From an uncultured Alphaproteobacteria bacterium (GTDB lineage Bacteria; Pseudomonadota; Alphaproteobacteria; Micavibrionales; Micavibrionaceae): 64,000 bases of DNA. Made by a program: the position numbers and the translations under genes. How positions within the stretch are numbered: the first letter of the stretch is position 1; each line of letters starts with the position of its first letter. The stretch is taken from contig CAADGI010000014.1 in the NCBI GenBank assembly GCA_900696495.1, forward strand, positions 248,001 to 312,000, in the 5' to 3' direction. Of the stretch, positions 18,347 through 27,389 are shown piece by piece. Below the pieces are notes generated by a model. The model was not told the origin of the DNA. It worked only from the letters and a program-made list of their open reading frames with translations, and made no database searches.

Positions 18347-19634
18347 TCCGCTTCTCCACGCCTTGTAAATCTTTCAGGCTGAGTTCATCGAGCTTAACTT
18401 TTTTCGTCTCGGCGAGTTTCACGATCTTCCCCGTGACGTGGTGGGCGTCCCGGAACGGCAGGCCCAATTCCATCACCAGCCAGTCCGCCAGCCGCGTCGC
18501 GGTGATGTAACCCTTCTCGGCGGATTGCAGCATCGCCTTGGTATTGAACGTGGCGGTCGACAGCATGCCGTTCGTCGCCTCGATGCAGAGCACGATTGAA
18601 TCGTAGGAATCGAACACCGGCGGCTTGTCCTCCTGCATGTCCTTGTTATAGGCGAGGGGCAGGCCCTTCATGATCGTCATCAGCGCCAGCAGATTGCCGT
18701 TCAGCCGTCCGGTCTTCGCGCGCACGAGCTCCGCGGCGTCGGGGTTTTTCTTCTGCGGCATGATGGACGAGCCCGTGCTCCACTTGTCGCTGAGCGTAAT
18801 GAAACCGAATTGCGGCGTCGCCCAGAGGATGATTTCCTCGGCCAGCCGTGAAAGATGCAATCCCGTCTGCGCGGCGGCGAATAAAAATTCGTTGGCGAAA
18901 TCCCGCGCCGAGACGGCGTCCATCGTGTTCGGCATCGGCCGCGCAAAGCCAAGCTTCTTCGCGGTGAAATTCCGGTCGATCTTGTACGGCGTGCCCGCCA
19001 GCGCGCCCGAACCCAGCGGCATTTCGTTGAGCCGCTTCGCGCAATCCGCGAACCGCGTCTTGTCCCGGCTGAGCATTTGATAATAGGCATCGAGATGCAT
19101 GCCGAGCGTCACCGGCTGCGCCGCCTGTAAATGCGTGAATCCGGGCATCACGGCCTTGCCGTGCTTGGTGGAAAGTTTTTTGAGCGTGGCCTGCAGCGCC
19201 CCGATTTTCCCAATCAGGTCTTCGCACGCATCCCGCGTCCAGAGCCTGAAATCCGTTGCGACTTGGTCGTTCCGCGAACGCGCGGTATGAAGGCGCCCGG
19301 CCGCGTCGCCGATCAACTCGCGCAGCCGCGCCTCGACATTCATATGGATGTCTTCGTATTCCTCGCGGAAGGGAAATTTGCCGCTCTCGATTTCCTTTTC
19401 GATTTTGTTCAGGCCGGAAATAATCTTGTCCGCGTCGGCCTTGGGGATGATGCCCTGGCGGCCCAGCATTTCGGCATGGGCTTTCGATCCGGCAATATCC
19501 TGCTTCCATAAACGGCGGTCGACGCCGATGGAGACATTGATCTGCTGCATGATGTCGTCGGGCCGGTCTTCGAACCGCCCGCCCCACATCTGGTTGGATT
19601 TGCCGCTGTTTTTGTTGGGCTTTTTCTTGCTCAT
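18312..19634 (-). CDS. argH: Argininosuccinate lyase
   Basis: 440 residues, slightly shorter than typical (about 460). The enzyme splits argininosuccinate to arginine and fumarate, the last step of arginine synthesis. The superfamily signature [11 protein letters not shown] is intact, and the substrate-binding stretches [13 protein letters not shown] and [12 protein letters not shown] are clear. It is the most downstream gene of the arginine cluster, separated from argG by a small gene, a GIY-YIG gene and repeats. Its end overlaps a convergent gene. Confidence 0.96.
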   Translation of the reverse strand: MSKKKPNKNSGKSNQMWGGRFEDRPDDIMQQINVSIGVDRRLWKQDIAGSKAHAEMLGRQGIIPKADADKIISGLNKIEKEIESGKFPFREEYEDIHMNVEARLRELIGDAAGRLHTARSRNDQVATDFRLWTRDACEDLIGKIGALQATLKKLSTKHGKAVMPGFTHLQAAQPVTLGMHLDAYYQMLSRDKTRFADCAKRLNEMPLGSGALAGTPYKIDRNFTAKKLGFARPMPNTMDAVSARDFANEFLFAAAQTGLHLSRLAEEIILWATPQFGFITLSDKWSTGSSIMPQKKNPDAAELVRAKTGRLNGNLLALMTIMKGLPLAYNKDMQEDKPPVFDSYDSIVLCIEATNGMLSTATFNTKAMLQSAEKGYITATRLADWLVMELGLPFRDAHHVTGKIVKLAETKKVKLDELSLKDLQGVEKRITAAVYQFLKL

Positions 19635-19666
19635 GGGGACTTACACTACACGTCTCCGCTAATTTT

Positions 19667-19731
19667 GTCATGCCCGCCTTGGGCGGGCATCCGGTCTTTT
19701 TTGCCGGGCCCCCGCCTTCGCGGGGGTGACA
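19667..19731. repeat. Palindromic element, family A
   Basis: Hairpins GCCCGCCTTGGGCGGGC and CCCCCGCCTTCGCGGGGG enclosed by GTCAT and GTGACA, just upstream of argH. Confidence 0.85.
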
Positions 19732-19765
19732 AGCCGAGGTGCGGGGGATGAAGTCCGGGGAATTC

Positions 19766-19903
19766 TTACCAGTTCGTTTGGTCGTTTTGAGAGGAGGCGG
19801 CTTTCCCGGCCTCGCTGCGCGGGCCGGTGGAGCGGAGCCACGGCTTCTGGGAGCGGATTAGCTCCCGTTGTTTTTGCCGTTCTTCTTCGGTCCATTTCCT
19901 CAT
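19766..19903 (-). CDS. Small protein with the PWLRSTGPRSEAGK motif
   Basis: 45 residues, beginning MRKWTEEERQKQ and ending in Trp. The core KPWLRSTGPRSEAGKA resembles short proteins and domains of many bacteria that carry a PWxxSTGPxTxxGK motif; their function is unknown to me. No ribosome site is obvious. An AGGAA/TTCCT inverted repeat overlaps its upstream side at 19916-19929. It lies between two family A palindromes, so it may be part of the repeat-rich insertion between argH and argG. Confidence 0.5.
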   Translation of the reverse strand: MRKWTEEERQKQRELIRSQKPWLRSTGPRSEAGKAASSQNDQTNW

Positions 19904-19956
19904 AGGGAAGTATAGGAACAAATTCCTAGTATGTCAAGACTTATATCCAGAACTGT

Positions 19957-20017
19957 CATGCCCGCGCAGGCGGGCATCCGGACCTTTTGCCGGACCACCG
20001 CCTTCGCGGGGGTGACA
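19957..20017. repeat. Palindromic element, family A, downstream of the GIY-YIG gene
   Basis: Hairpins GCCCGCGCAGGCGGGC and CACCGCCTTCGCGGGGGTG. It lies 27 bases after the GIY-YIG stop codon and with the half element at 20344 brackets that gene. Confidence 0.85.
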
Positions 20018-20043
20018 AGGAAGGCGCGGGGGATGACATGTGG

Positions 20044-20337
20044 TTATTTGCAGATTTCCTCGTACAAATCTTTCCAGTCCGGGTTCATTTCTTCAATGAC
20101 ACGCATTTTCCACGTCCTGTTCCATTTCTTCAGGCGCTTTTCACGCAGAATGGCGTTCTCCGGGTCATTGAAAATCTCGTAATAAACGAGATTTTTGACG
20201 TCATATTTTTTGGTGAAGCCATCCGCAACGGAATTTTTATGTTCCCAGATGCGCTTTTGCAGGTCGGAAGTCATTCCGACATAGAAGGTGCTGTTACGGG
20301 CTTTGGCTAAAATGTAAACGTAACATTGCTTTTCCAT
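20044..20337 (-). CDS. Small GIY-YIG nuclease-domain protein
   Basis: 97 residues, the size of a lone GIY-YIG domain (UPF0213/YhbQ-like). The signature tyrosines (YVYIL and FYVG), the Arg (DLQKRIWEH) and the acidic residue (NPDWKDLYEE region) are in place. Lone GIY-YIG proteins cut DNA, but the role of this subfamily is unsettled. The ATG at 20337 is preferred; the frame extends upstream only through a palindrome. A second copy at 35494-35787 differs at about 16 of 97 positions and is broken. Both copies are bracketed by palindromic repeats, suggesting the gene moves with or acts on them. Confidence 0.85.
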   Translation of the reverse strand: MEKQCYVYILAKARNSTFYVGMTSDLQKRIWEHKNSVADGFTKKYDVKNLVYYEIFNDPENAILREKRLKKWNRTWKMRVIEEMNPDWKDLYEEICK

Positions 20338-20343
20338 TTTTTG

Positions 20344-20371
20344 GCCGGATGCCCGCCTGCGCGGGCATGAC
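20344..20371. repeat. Half palindromic element, family A
   Basis: One arm pair only, ATGCCCGCCTGCGCGGGCAT, directly before the GIY-YIG start and directly after the argG stop. Confidence 0.75.
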
Positions 20372-20372
20372 A

Positions 20373-21623
<1,251 letters not shown>

Positions 21624-21643
21624 TTTAGTTTCCTCTCAGTTTT

Positions 21644-21708
21644 GTCATGCCCGCCTTGGGCGGGCATCCGGTCTTTTTTGCCGGGCCCCCGCCTTCGCGG
21701 GGGTGACA
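21644..21708. repeat. Palindromic element, family A
   Basis: Fills the gap between argF and argG; nearly identical to the copies at 19667 and 33579. Confidence 0.85.
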
Positions 21709-21718
21709 GTTAAATGGT

Positions 21719-22612
21719 TTAAACCTTCACGCCCGAATTCTCAAGGCACCAGGCCAGCACGGCTTTCTGCGCGTGCAGGCGGTTTTCGGCTTCGTCATAA
21801 ATGACGGATGCGGGCGTGGCAAGCACCTCGTCGGTGACCTCTTCATTGTGGTGGATCGGCATGCAATGCATGAAAATCGCGTTCGGCTTGGCCTGTTTCA
21901 TCAGCGCTTCGTTGACCTGCCACGGGAAGAATTTATCGATCGCCTTGCCCTCCTGGCCCATAGAAACCCAGGTGTCGGTGACGATGACGTCGGCGACGGT
22001 CGCGGCCTCTTTCGCGTCCTTTATATAGGTGACGTTCTTGAGCGCGGTTTTGGGCTTCAGGTCTTCAGGGCAGGAGACGGCGAGCTGGAAATCCCAGATC
22101 GGCGCGGCCTGCGCGAAGGTGCGCGCGACATTATTATAGTCGCCGAACCACGCGATTTTTTTACCAGCGACGGAGCCGAGCTTTTCCTCGATGGTCATCA
22201 GGTCGGCCATGATCTGGCACGGGTGCGAATGGTCGGTCAGGCCGTTGATGATCGGCACGCTGGCGTGCCTGGCGATTTCGAGCAGCCTTTCATGGCTGGA
22301 GATGCGGAACATCGCGGCGTCGACAAAACGCGAGAGCACTTTTGATGTGTCCTCGATGCTTTCGGCGCCGGTGATCTGCATTTCCTCGGCATTCATGACG
22401 AGCGTATGCCCGCCGAGCTGCTTCATCGCCACTTCAAAGCTCATGCGCGTGCGGGTCGAGCGTTTATCGAACACCATGGCGAGGCTGAGCCCCGCGAAAA
22501 TCTGCGGCGGCGAGAATTTCTGTTTCTTCATCGCGTGCGCGTTTTTGAGTATCCCTTTCAGCGTCTCGCCGGGGATGTCGTTAAGGTCGATGAAGTGCCT
22601 GGGTGTGCCCAT
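21719..22612 (-). CDS. argF: Ornithine carbamoyltransferase
   Basis: 297 residues from the ATG at 22612 (MGTPRHFIDL); an ATG at 22660 would add 16 atypical residues. It makes citrulline from ornithine and carbamoyl phosphate. The carbamoyl-phosphate loop FDKRSTRTRMSFEVA and the ornithine loop DTWVSMGQE are normal. The last active-site motif reads HCMPIHHNEEV where the usual form is HCLPAHRGEEV, so one conserved Arg is His. It lies between argG and the guanidine-modifying family gene. Confidence 0.93.
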   Translation of the reverse strand: MGTPRHFIDLNDIPGETLKGILKNAHAMKKQKFSPPQIFAGLSLAMVFDKRSTRTRMSFEVAMKQLGGHTLVMNAEEMQITGAESIEDTSKVLSRFVDAAMFRISSHERLLEIARHASVPIINGLTDHSHPCQIMADLMTIEEKLGSVAGKKIAWFGDYNNVARTFAQAAPIWDFQLAVSCPEDLKPKTALKNVTYIKDAKEAATVADVIVTDTWVSMGQEGKAIDKFFPWQVNEALMKQAKPNAIFMHCMPIHHNEEVTDEVLATPASVIYDEAENRLHAQKAVLAWCLENSGVKV

Positions 22613-22693
22613 AAAAACCGCCGCAAAAAGCCTGCTGTAAAAATGCAGTTTTGCTTCCATTCCTCTGGATTGTCAAACAGTTAATTCATAAGT

Positions 22694-23779
22694 TCAGGCG
22701 GCGGGGGAGAGGCTGAATTCCGTCCTGATTTCCTTCAGGTAATCGGGGTTGCCGAGCAGCCCGCCGGGCACCCGCACCTGGTTGACGCGGTTCACCATGC
22801 AGTGAGGCCCGCCGCCCGCGCGGAGAATCTCGCTGAGGTCGACGGTATGGACGTTATAATCGCGCTCCCTGAGGTTCTCGGCAAGGCTGCGGCTGCTCTC
22901 GGGCAGGACGATGGTGTTTTCATCGACGATGATCAGGTTGCACGCGAAACCGTTTTCCGCTTCGTCCCGGCTCACCAGGATCAGGTCCGATTCCCAGTTC
23001 AGCCCGTAGCGGGTGAAAGCGTTATAGACGAGCGTTTTGCAGGAATCCTGGGTGATGCCATCGGGACAGAAAACCACTTCGCCGCGCGGCAGGAACGAGC
23101 AGGATGTGTCGAGGTGGTAAAATGGCTTGACCACTTCCACGCCCGCCGCGCCGGGATTTTCGGCGCCGGGAACATTCATGCCCATATACGTGGCAAGCTC
23201 GGCGAGGGCCCCCGGTTCCGAGCGGCCCTCGTTGGGCTCGAACGTTCCATTCTTCGGTTTGTAGCCGCCCCAGATGATGTCGCGCGCCATGTCGTAGAGA
23301 TGGTCGCCGCCTTCGAAATAACGATGCGCCTGCCTCTGCGATATGACGATTTCGTCGCAGATATTGGTGAAGGCGGCTGTCAGCGCTCTTTGCTGTTCGG
23401 GAACTTCCGGCTGGCGCTTGCCGTGATAAAACCGGCTCCAGAGCGTTTTGAGATGAAATTGCCCGTCATCCTCGCGCGAGAGCATGGAGAAGGAAGGGTC
23501 GGCGGTGTAAATCTGGTCGATGAGGCCTTCCGTTCCATCCGACCGGATGACATGCGCACCCAGGGAAACCAGGCAGTCGTGTAAATCCTGGGCCTGCTTG
23601 AGGGCGAGGGCCCGGTCGTAAGGCTTGTCGTTACGCCCGGAGGCAACCATGTCGTTTTCGACATAGTTGTAAACTTTCTGATGAACTTCTTCCCTGGGAT
23701 CAAAATATTCCGCGCCCGCCATGCAGAAAACGGGAGTCAGCACAGGATGAAACGGCCTTGGGACGCTGTCGTTACTCAA
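22694..23779 (-). CDS. Amidinotransferase/arginine deiminase superfamily protein (dimethylargininase-like)
   Basis: 361 residues. Signature elements of the guanidino-group-modifying superfamily are present: FEGGDHLY, the His of PFYHLDTSCSFLP and the C-terminal nucleophile Cys in GGGPHCMVNRV. Members hydrolyse arginine or methylarginines or transfer the amidino group. The nearest guess is dimethylarginine dimethylaminohydrolase, but the substrate cannot be fixed by reading. Its position between argF and argD is notable: a hydrolase forming citrulline or ornithine from arginine would act on the pathway's own product. Confidence 0.75.
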   Translation of the reverse strand: MSNDSVPRPFHPVLTPVFCMAGAEYFDPREEVHQKVYNYVENDMVASGRNDKPYDRALALKQAQDLHDCLVSLGAHVIRSDGTEGLIDQIYTADPSFSMLSREDDGQFHLKTLWSRFYHGKRQPEVPEQQRALTAAFTNICDEIVISQRQAHRYFEGGDHLYDMARDIIWGGYKPKNGTFEPNEGRSEPGALAELATYMGMNVPGAENPGAAGVEVVKPFYHLDTSCSFLPRGEVVFCPDGITQDSCKTLVYNAFTRYGLNWESDLILVSRDEAENGFACNLIIVDENTIVLPESSRSLAENLRERDYNVHTVDLSEILRAGGGPHCMVNRVNQVRVPGGLLGNPDYLKEIRTEFSLSPAA

Positions 23780-23845
23780 TTGATATCACCTTAAAATACC
23801 CAACGGCAATATACATAATACTTACAGTGAAAAGCTACAATAAAA

Positions 23846-25048
23846 TTATTCAGCTTCTTTCAATGTCTTGGCCAAGATGTCGATGGCGTCCTGCGCCTGC
23901 TTTTCCGTGACGATCAAGGGCGGCGTGATGCGCAGCGTGGCGTCGCCCGCCTGCGTGGTGAGGAGGCCGTTATCCTGCGCGCCGCGGATGAGTTTCTTGA
24001 TGTCGATGGTCGTGTCGACGCCGAGCAGGAGACCCGCGCCGCGCACATCGGTGATTTTATTGGAATCGCGCTGGAGTTTTTTGAGGCCCTCCATGAAAAA
24101 CTGGCCGGTCTTGCGCACGGATTCAAAAAACCCGGGCTTGAGCATTTCCTTCACCACTGTCGCGGCGACGGCGGTGGCGAGCGGGTTGCCGCCGTAAGTC
24201 GTTCCATGCGTGCCGACCACGATGGCCGAGCCGAATTTCTTCTTCGCCATCATGCAGCCGACAGGAAAGCCCGAGCCGAGGCCCTTGGCATAGGTGCCGA
24301 CATCGGGTTCGACGCCGAAATATTCATAGGCGAACAGGTGGCCGATACGGCCCATGCCCGCCTGCACTTCGTCGAAAATAAGTGCGACGTTGTTTTCGTC
24401 GCACAGCGCGCGCAGGCCCTGTAAAAATTCCTTTTCCGCGACCTTGATGCCGCCTTCGCCCTGCACGGGCTCGACGATGATCGCGCAGGTTTTGTCGGAA
24501 ACGAGCGCCTTGACCGATTCAAGATTGTTGAACTCGGCGAAATGAACGCCGGGCAGGTAGGGCGCGAAGAAGGGCTGGCTGTGGCGCTTTTCCATGACGC
24601 TGGCGGAGCCATAGGTGCGGCCATGGAAGCTTTTGCGGAACGAGATGATCTCGTTGCATTCTTTCGATTTGTTGTCGTAGGCCCATTTGCGCACGAGTTT
24701 CAGGGCGGCCTCGACGGCCTCGGTGCCGCTGTTGCACCAGAAGATTTCATCGAAACAGCTGTTCTCGATCAGCAGGCGCGAGGCTTCGAGCTTCGGCAGC
24801 GTCGCGTAGGAGGCCTGGCAGGTCATCATCTTCGCGGCCTGCTCGTTGATCGTTTTCAGAACGGCCTTCGGCGCGTGACCGAGCGAGGCGACCGCGATGC
24901 CCGCCGCGAAATCGATATATTTCTTGCCGTCCGTATCCCACGCGTAAATGCCATCGCCATGGCTCATAACCACCGGCTGCGCGGTGTAGGTGCTGATGAG
25001 AAGCTTTTCGCTTTCGGCGATGATGTCTTTGGCGTTTTGCTTAGTCAT
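23846..25048 (-). CDS. argD: Acetylornithine/succinyldiaminopimelate aminotransferase
   Basis: 400 residues, the usual length for this class III PLP aminotransferase. It transfers an amino group from glutamate to N-acetylglutamate semialdehyde. The PLP lysine lies in TYAKGLGSGFPVG, preceded by the Asp of LIFDEVQAGMGR. The start has GAGGA a few bases upstream. A closely related ornithine or GABA aminotransferase would look similar, but the arginine context decides it. Confidence 0.93.
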   Translation of the reverse strand: MTKQNAKDIIAESEKLLISTYTAQPVVMSHGDGIYAWDTDGKKYIDFAAGIAVASLGHAPKAVLKTINEQAAKMMTCQASYATLPKLEASRLLIENSCFDEIFWCNSGTEAVEAALKLVRKWAYDNKSKECNEIISFRKSFHGRTYGSASVMEKRHSQPFFAPYLPGVHFAEFNNLESVKALVSDKTCAIIVEPVQGEGGIKVAEKEFLQGLRALCDENNVALIFDEVQAGMGRIGHLFAYEYFGVEPDVGTYAKGLGSGFPVGCMMAKKKFGSAIVVGTHGTTYGGNPLATAVAATVVKEMLKPGFFESVRKTGQFFMEGLKKLQRDSNKITDVRGAGLLLGVDTTIDIKKLIRGAQDNGLLTTQAGDATLRITPPLIVTEKQAQDAIDILAKTLKEAE

Positions 25049-25076
25049 TTTTAAATCCTCAATTTTCTTTTTTTTA

Positions 25077-25172
25077 CCCTCCCCCTGAGGGGGAGGGAAG
25101 GGTGGGGGTGTTCGGTGTTTAAATTATGCACCGTAAACCCTCCCCCCCAACCCCCTCCCTCAGGGAGGGGGG
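25077..25172. repeat. Palindromic element, CCCTCCC family
   Basis: CCCTCCCCCTGAGGGGGAGGG on the left and CCCCCTCCCTCAGGGAGGGG on the right, with a short AT-rich centre, filling the argB-argD gap. Related elements lie inside the fliK-like gene and inside flbD. Confidence 0.75.
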
Positions 25173-25176
25173 ATTT

Positions 25177-26088
25177 TTAAGCCCTTTTCCCCTGACGTTC
25201 GATTACCTTCTGCGCCTCGACCTCGTTGGCGTAGGCGGCGCGTTCGGATTCATGGAACAGCATCGTGCCGGGGCCGACCGATTCATAAATTTCCTTCTTC
25301 AGCGCGTCGGGACGCAGGCCATTGATCAGGTGGATGCGCCGCACGCCGCCCTCGAGCGCCGCGAGGCAGTTTTCGAGCTTCACCTTCATGCCGCCGGTGG
25401 CGATCCCGTTTTTAATCAGGCCGGGGATTTCCTGCGCGGTGATGATATCGGCGGCCTTGCCGTCGATCTGCACGCCGTCGACATCCGACAGGAACATTAA
25501 TTTATGCGCCTTCGTGCCGGTGGCAAGCTGCGTGGCGATGGTGTCGGCATTGATGTTCAGAACCTGGCCTTCCGGCGTCATGCCGACGCAGGAACAGGCG
25601 ACGAAATTGGCGTTGCGGAACAGGCGGGCGACGGGGCGGCTCTCGGTGCTTTTGACGTCGCCGACGAAACCGTAATCGACCGGCTTTTTCGGGCGCAGCT
25701 CGAGGCGCATCCAGTCATGGGGGATGGCGTTGAGGGCGATGCCCTCGACGTTATGTTTTGCCATGCTGCTCGCGATATTGAGCGAGAGCGTGCCGCCGAC
25801 GACCTCTTGAATGACTTCGAGCGTGGCGGCGTCGGTGACGCGGCGGCCCTCGACTTTTTTGACCTCGATGCCGCGCTGCTGGAGTTTTTCATCCACGAGC
25901 CGGCCATGGCCGTAGATCAGCAGGATTTTAATCCCGTGCAGCGTCAGGTCGCGGATGTTCGAGATCAGGTTGTCGAGAATGCCGCGGTCTTCGACGATCT
26001 TGCCGCCGACCTTCACGACGAAAAGATTGTCCTTGAACTTGCTCTCGTAGAACGCGTCGATGAAAAAATTCGGTTTTTTGCGTGCCAT
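25177..26088 (-). CDS. argB: Acetylglutamate kinase (divergent)
   Basis: 303 residues from the ATG at 26088 (MARKKPNFF). It phosphorylates N-acetylglutamate. The amino-acid kinase fold is readable: FVVKVGGKIVED, the substrate motif LNINADTIATQLA, FLSDVDGV and ATGGMKVKLE. One glycine-rich loop is unusual, LLIYGHGRLVDE, where most family members have HGGGP. There is no C-terminal acetyltransferase domain, so it is not a fused synthase-kinase. It is followed by argD and preceded by argC. Confidence 0.88.
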   Translation of the reverse strand: MARKKPNFFIDAFYESKFKDNLFVVKVGGKIVEDRGILDNLISNIRDLTLHGIKILLIYGHGRLVDEKLQQRGIEVKKVEGRRVTDAATLEVIQEVVGGTLSLNIASSMAKHNVEGIALNAIPHDWMRLELRPKKPVDYGFVGDVKSTESRPVARLFRNANFVACSCVGMTPEGQVLNINADTIATQLATGTKAHKLMFLSDVDGVQIDGKAADIITAQEIPGLIKNGIATGGMKVKLENCLAALEGGVRRIHLINGLRPDALKKEIYESVGPGTMLFHESERAAYANEVEAQKVIERQGKRA

Positions 26089-26103
26089 ATTTAATTTCCT
26101 TTT

Positions 26104-26172
26104 AACCACGAAGCTCACGAAGAACACGAAAAAAACATTTAATATCTTCGTGAACTTCGTGTCCTTCGTGGT
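26104..26172. repeat. Long inverted repeat, ACGAAG family
   Basis: AACCACGAAG near the left end pairs with CTTCGTGGTT on the right; it fills the gap between argC and argB. Confidence 0.75.
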
Positions 26173-26179
26173 TCTAACT

Positions 26180-27238
26180 TTAAGGGTACAAAGGCCCTAA
26201 GTTTATTAATCCTTCGGTTTCTTTTAATCCAAACATCAAATTCATATTCTGCACGGCGCTGCCGCCCGCGCCCTTGACGATATTATCAAGCGCGCCCTGT
26301 ACAAGAATTTTGCCGTCGCTTCCATATTGAAAATTCAAATCCACAAAATTTGAACCAACAATGTTAGCTAGGGCAATTTCATTCTGCAGACGTACAAAGG
26401 GTGCATTACCGTAGGTTTTTTCAACCAAAGCCATAAGGCTGTCATCCCGGCGAAAGCCGGGATCCGGTTGCCGTTTACCCGACCCCGGCTTCCGCCGGGG
26501 TGACAAGGGGGATTTCAGTGTGATGAACCCTTGCGCAAAAATGCCGCGCGTGAACGGGCCGCTGGTCGGGATGAAATTAAGTTGCTTCTCCGTGATGCCC
26601 GCCGCGCGGATGATTTCCGGGATATGGCGGTGCTTGTTGATGTTGTAGCTTTTCATGTTGTGGTTGCGCACGGGGTGGTGCGTGCCGTCGGACGGCGATT
26701 TCCCCGCGCCGCTCGATCCCGTCACCGCGAAAATATCGGCCTGTTTGATGTTGTCTTTAAACGGATAGAGCAAAAGTTGGCCGAGGAACGCGAAGCAGCC
26801 GGGGTTCGCGACCGTCGAGGCTTTCTTGATCGAGGCGGTGTAGCCGACTTCCGGCGCGCCGTAGACGACTTTTTTCAGCAGCGCGGGATATTTGTGCGCC
26901 TCGTAATATTTTTTGTAGGTGGCGGCGTCATCGAGACGGAAGTCAGCCGAAAGATCGATCAGCTTCGTCTTGCCATGCAGCGCGGCGACGACATCCTGCG
27001 CGGTCCTGTGCGGCAGGCAGAGGAAAACCACGTCGCTGTCCTTCGCGACCTTGTCCTGCGCGGTGTTGGTGACTTTTAAGCCCAGATGCGCGAGGTGCGG
27101 ATAGATATTCCCGATCGGCTCGTTCATATGCTGACGCGACGTGAGATATTTGATTTCGACGTGTCTGTGCGCGAGCAGGAGCCGGAGCAGTTCCAGCCCC
27201 GTATAGCCCGTGATGCCGATGATCGATGCCTTGATCAT
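26180..27238 (-). CDS. argC: N-acetyl-gamma-glutamyl-phosphate reductase with an in-frame repeat insertion
   Basis: 352 residues. It reduces N-acetylglutamyl phosphate with NADPH. The N-terminal Rossmann motif (IIGITGYTGLELLRLL), the catalytic Cys (ANPGCFAF) and the His-rich active-site region (HHPVRNHN, HRHIPEI) are intact. Near residues 245-266 a palindromic element (26441-26504) is read through in frame, giving SPRRKPGSGKRQPDPGFRR, which has no counterpart in the family. The rest of the C-terminal domain continues normally afterwards (SDGKILVQGALDNIVKGAGG). The ATG has GGAG before it. Confidence 0.93.
   Translation of the reverse strand: MIKASIIGITGYTGLELLRLLLAHRHVEIKYLTSRQHMNEPIGNIYPHLAHLGLKVTNTAQDKVAKDSDVVFLCLPHRTAQDVVAALHGKTKLIDLSADFRLDDAATYKKYYEAHKYPALLKKVVYGAPEVGYTASIKKASTVANPGCFAFLGQLLLYPFKDNIKQADIFAVTGSSGAGKSPSDGTHHPVRNHNMKSYNINKHRHIPEIIRAAGITEKQLNFIPTSGPFTRGIFAQGFITLKSPLSPRRKPGSGKRQPDPGFRRDDSLMALVEKTYGNAPFVRLQNEIALANIVGSNFVDLNFQYGSDGKILVQGALDNIVKGAGGSAVQNMNLMFGLKETEGLINLGPLYP
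26441..26504. repeat. Palindromic element inside argC
   Basis: GTCATCCCGGCGAAAGCCGGGAT and CCCCGGCTTCCGCCGGGGTGACA hairpins lie within the argC reading frame and are translated without a stop. Confidence 0.85.
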
Positions 27239-27253
27239 GGCATTTCTCCATCT

Positions 27254-27364
27254 GTCATCCCCGCGAAGGCGGGGATCCGGTCTTGTTTATTGTAGGCCGC
27301 TTCGCGGCAATTATGTACCGGATCCCCGTTCACGCTCGGCTGCGCCTCGCTGCCGGGGATGACA
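27254..27364. repeat. Palindromic element, family B (GTCATCCCCGC type)
   Basis: Outer arms GTCATCCCCGCGAAGGCGGGGAT and CTGCCGGGGATGACA with an inner GCCGCTTCGCGGC hairpin; between the P-loop gene and argC. Confidence 0.8.
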
Positions 27365-27389
27365 ATACAGGATATATGCGCGCTCTGAA

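Noticed and set aside
25177-26088. Fused acetylglutamate synthase-kinase (as in Xanthomonas)
   Set aside because: The protein is 303 residues and ends after the kinase domain; there is no room for an acetyltransferase domain.
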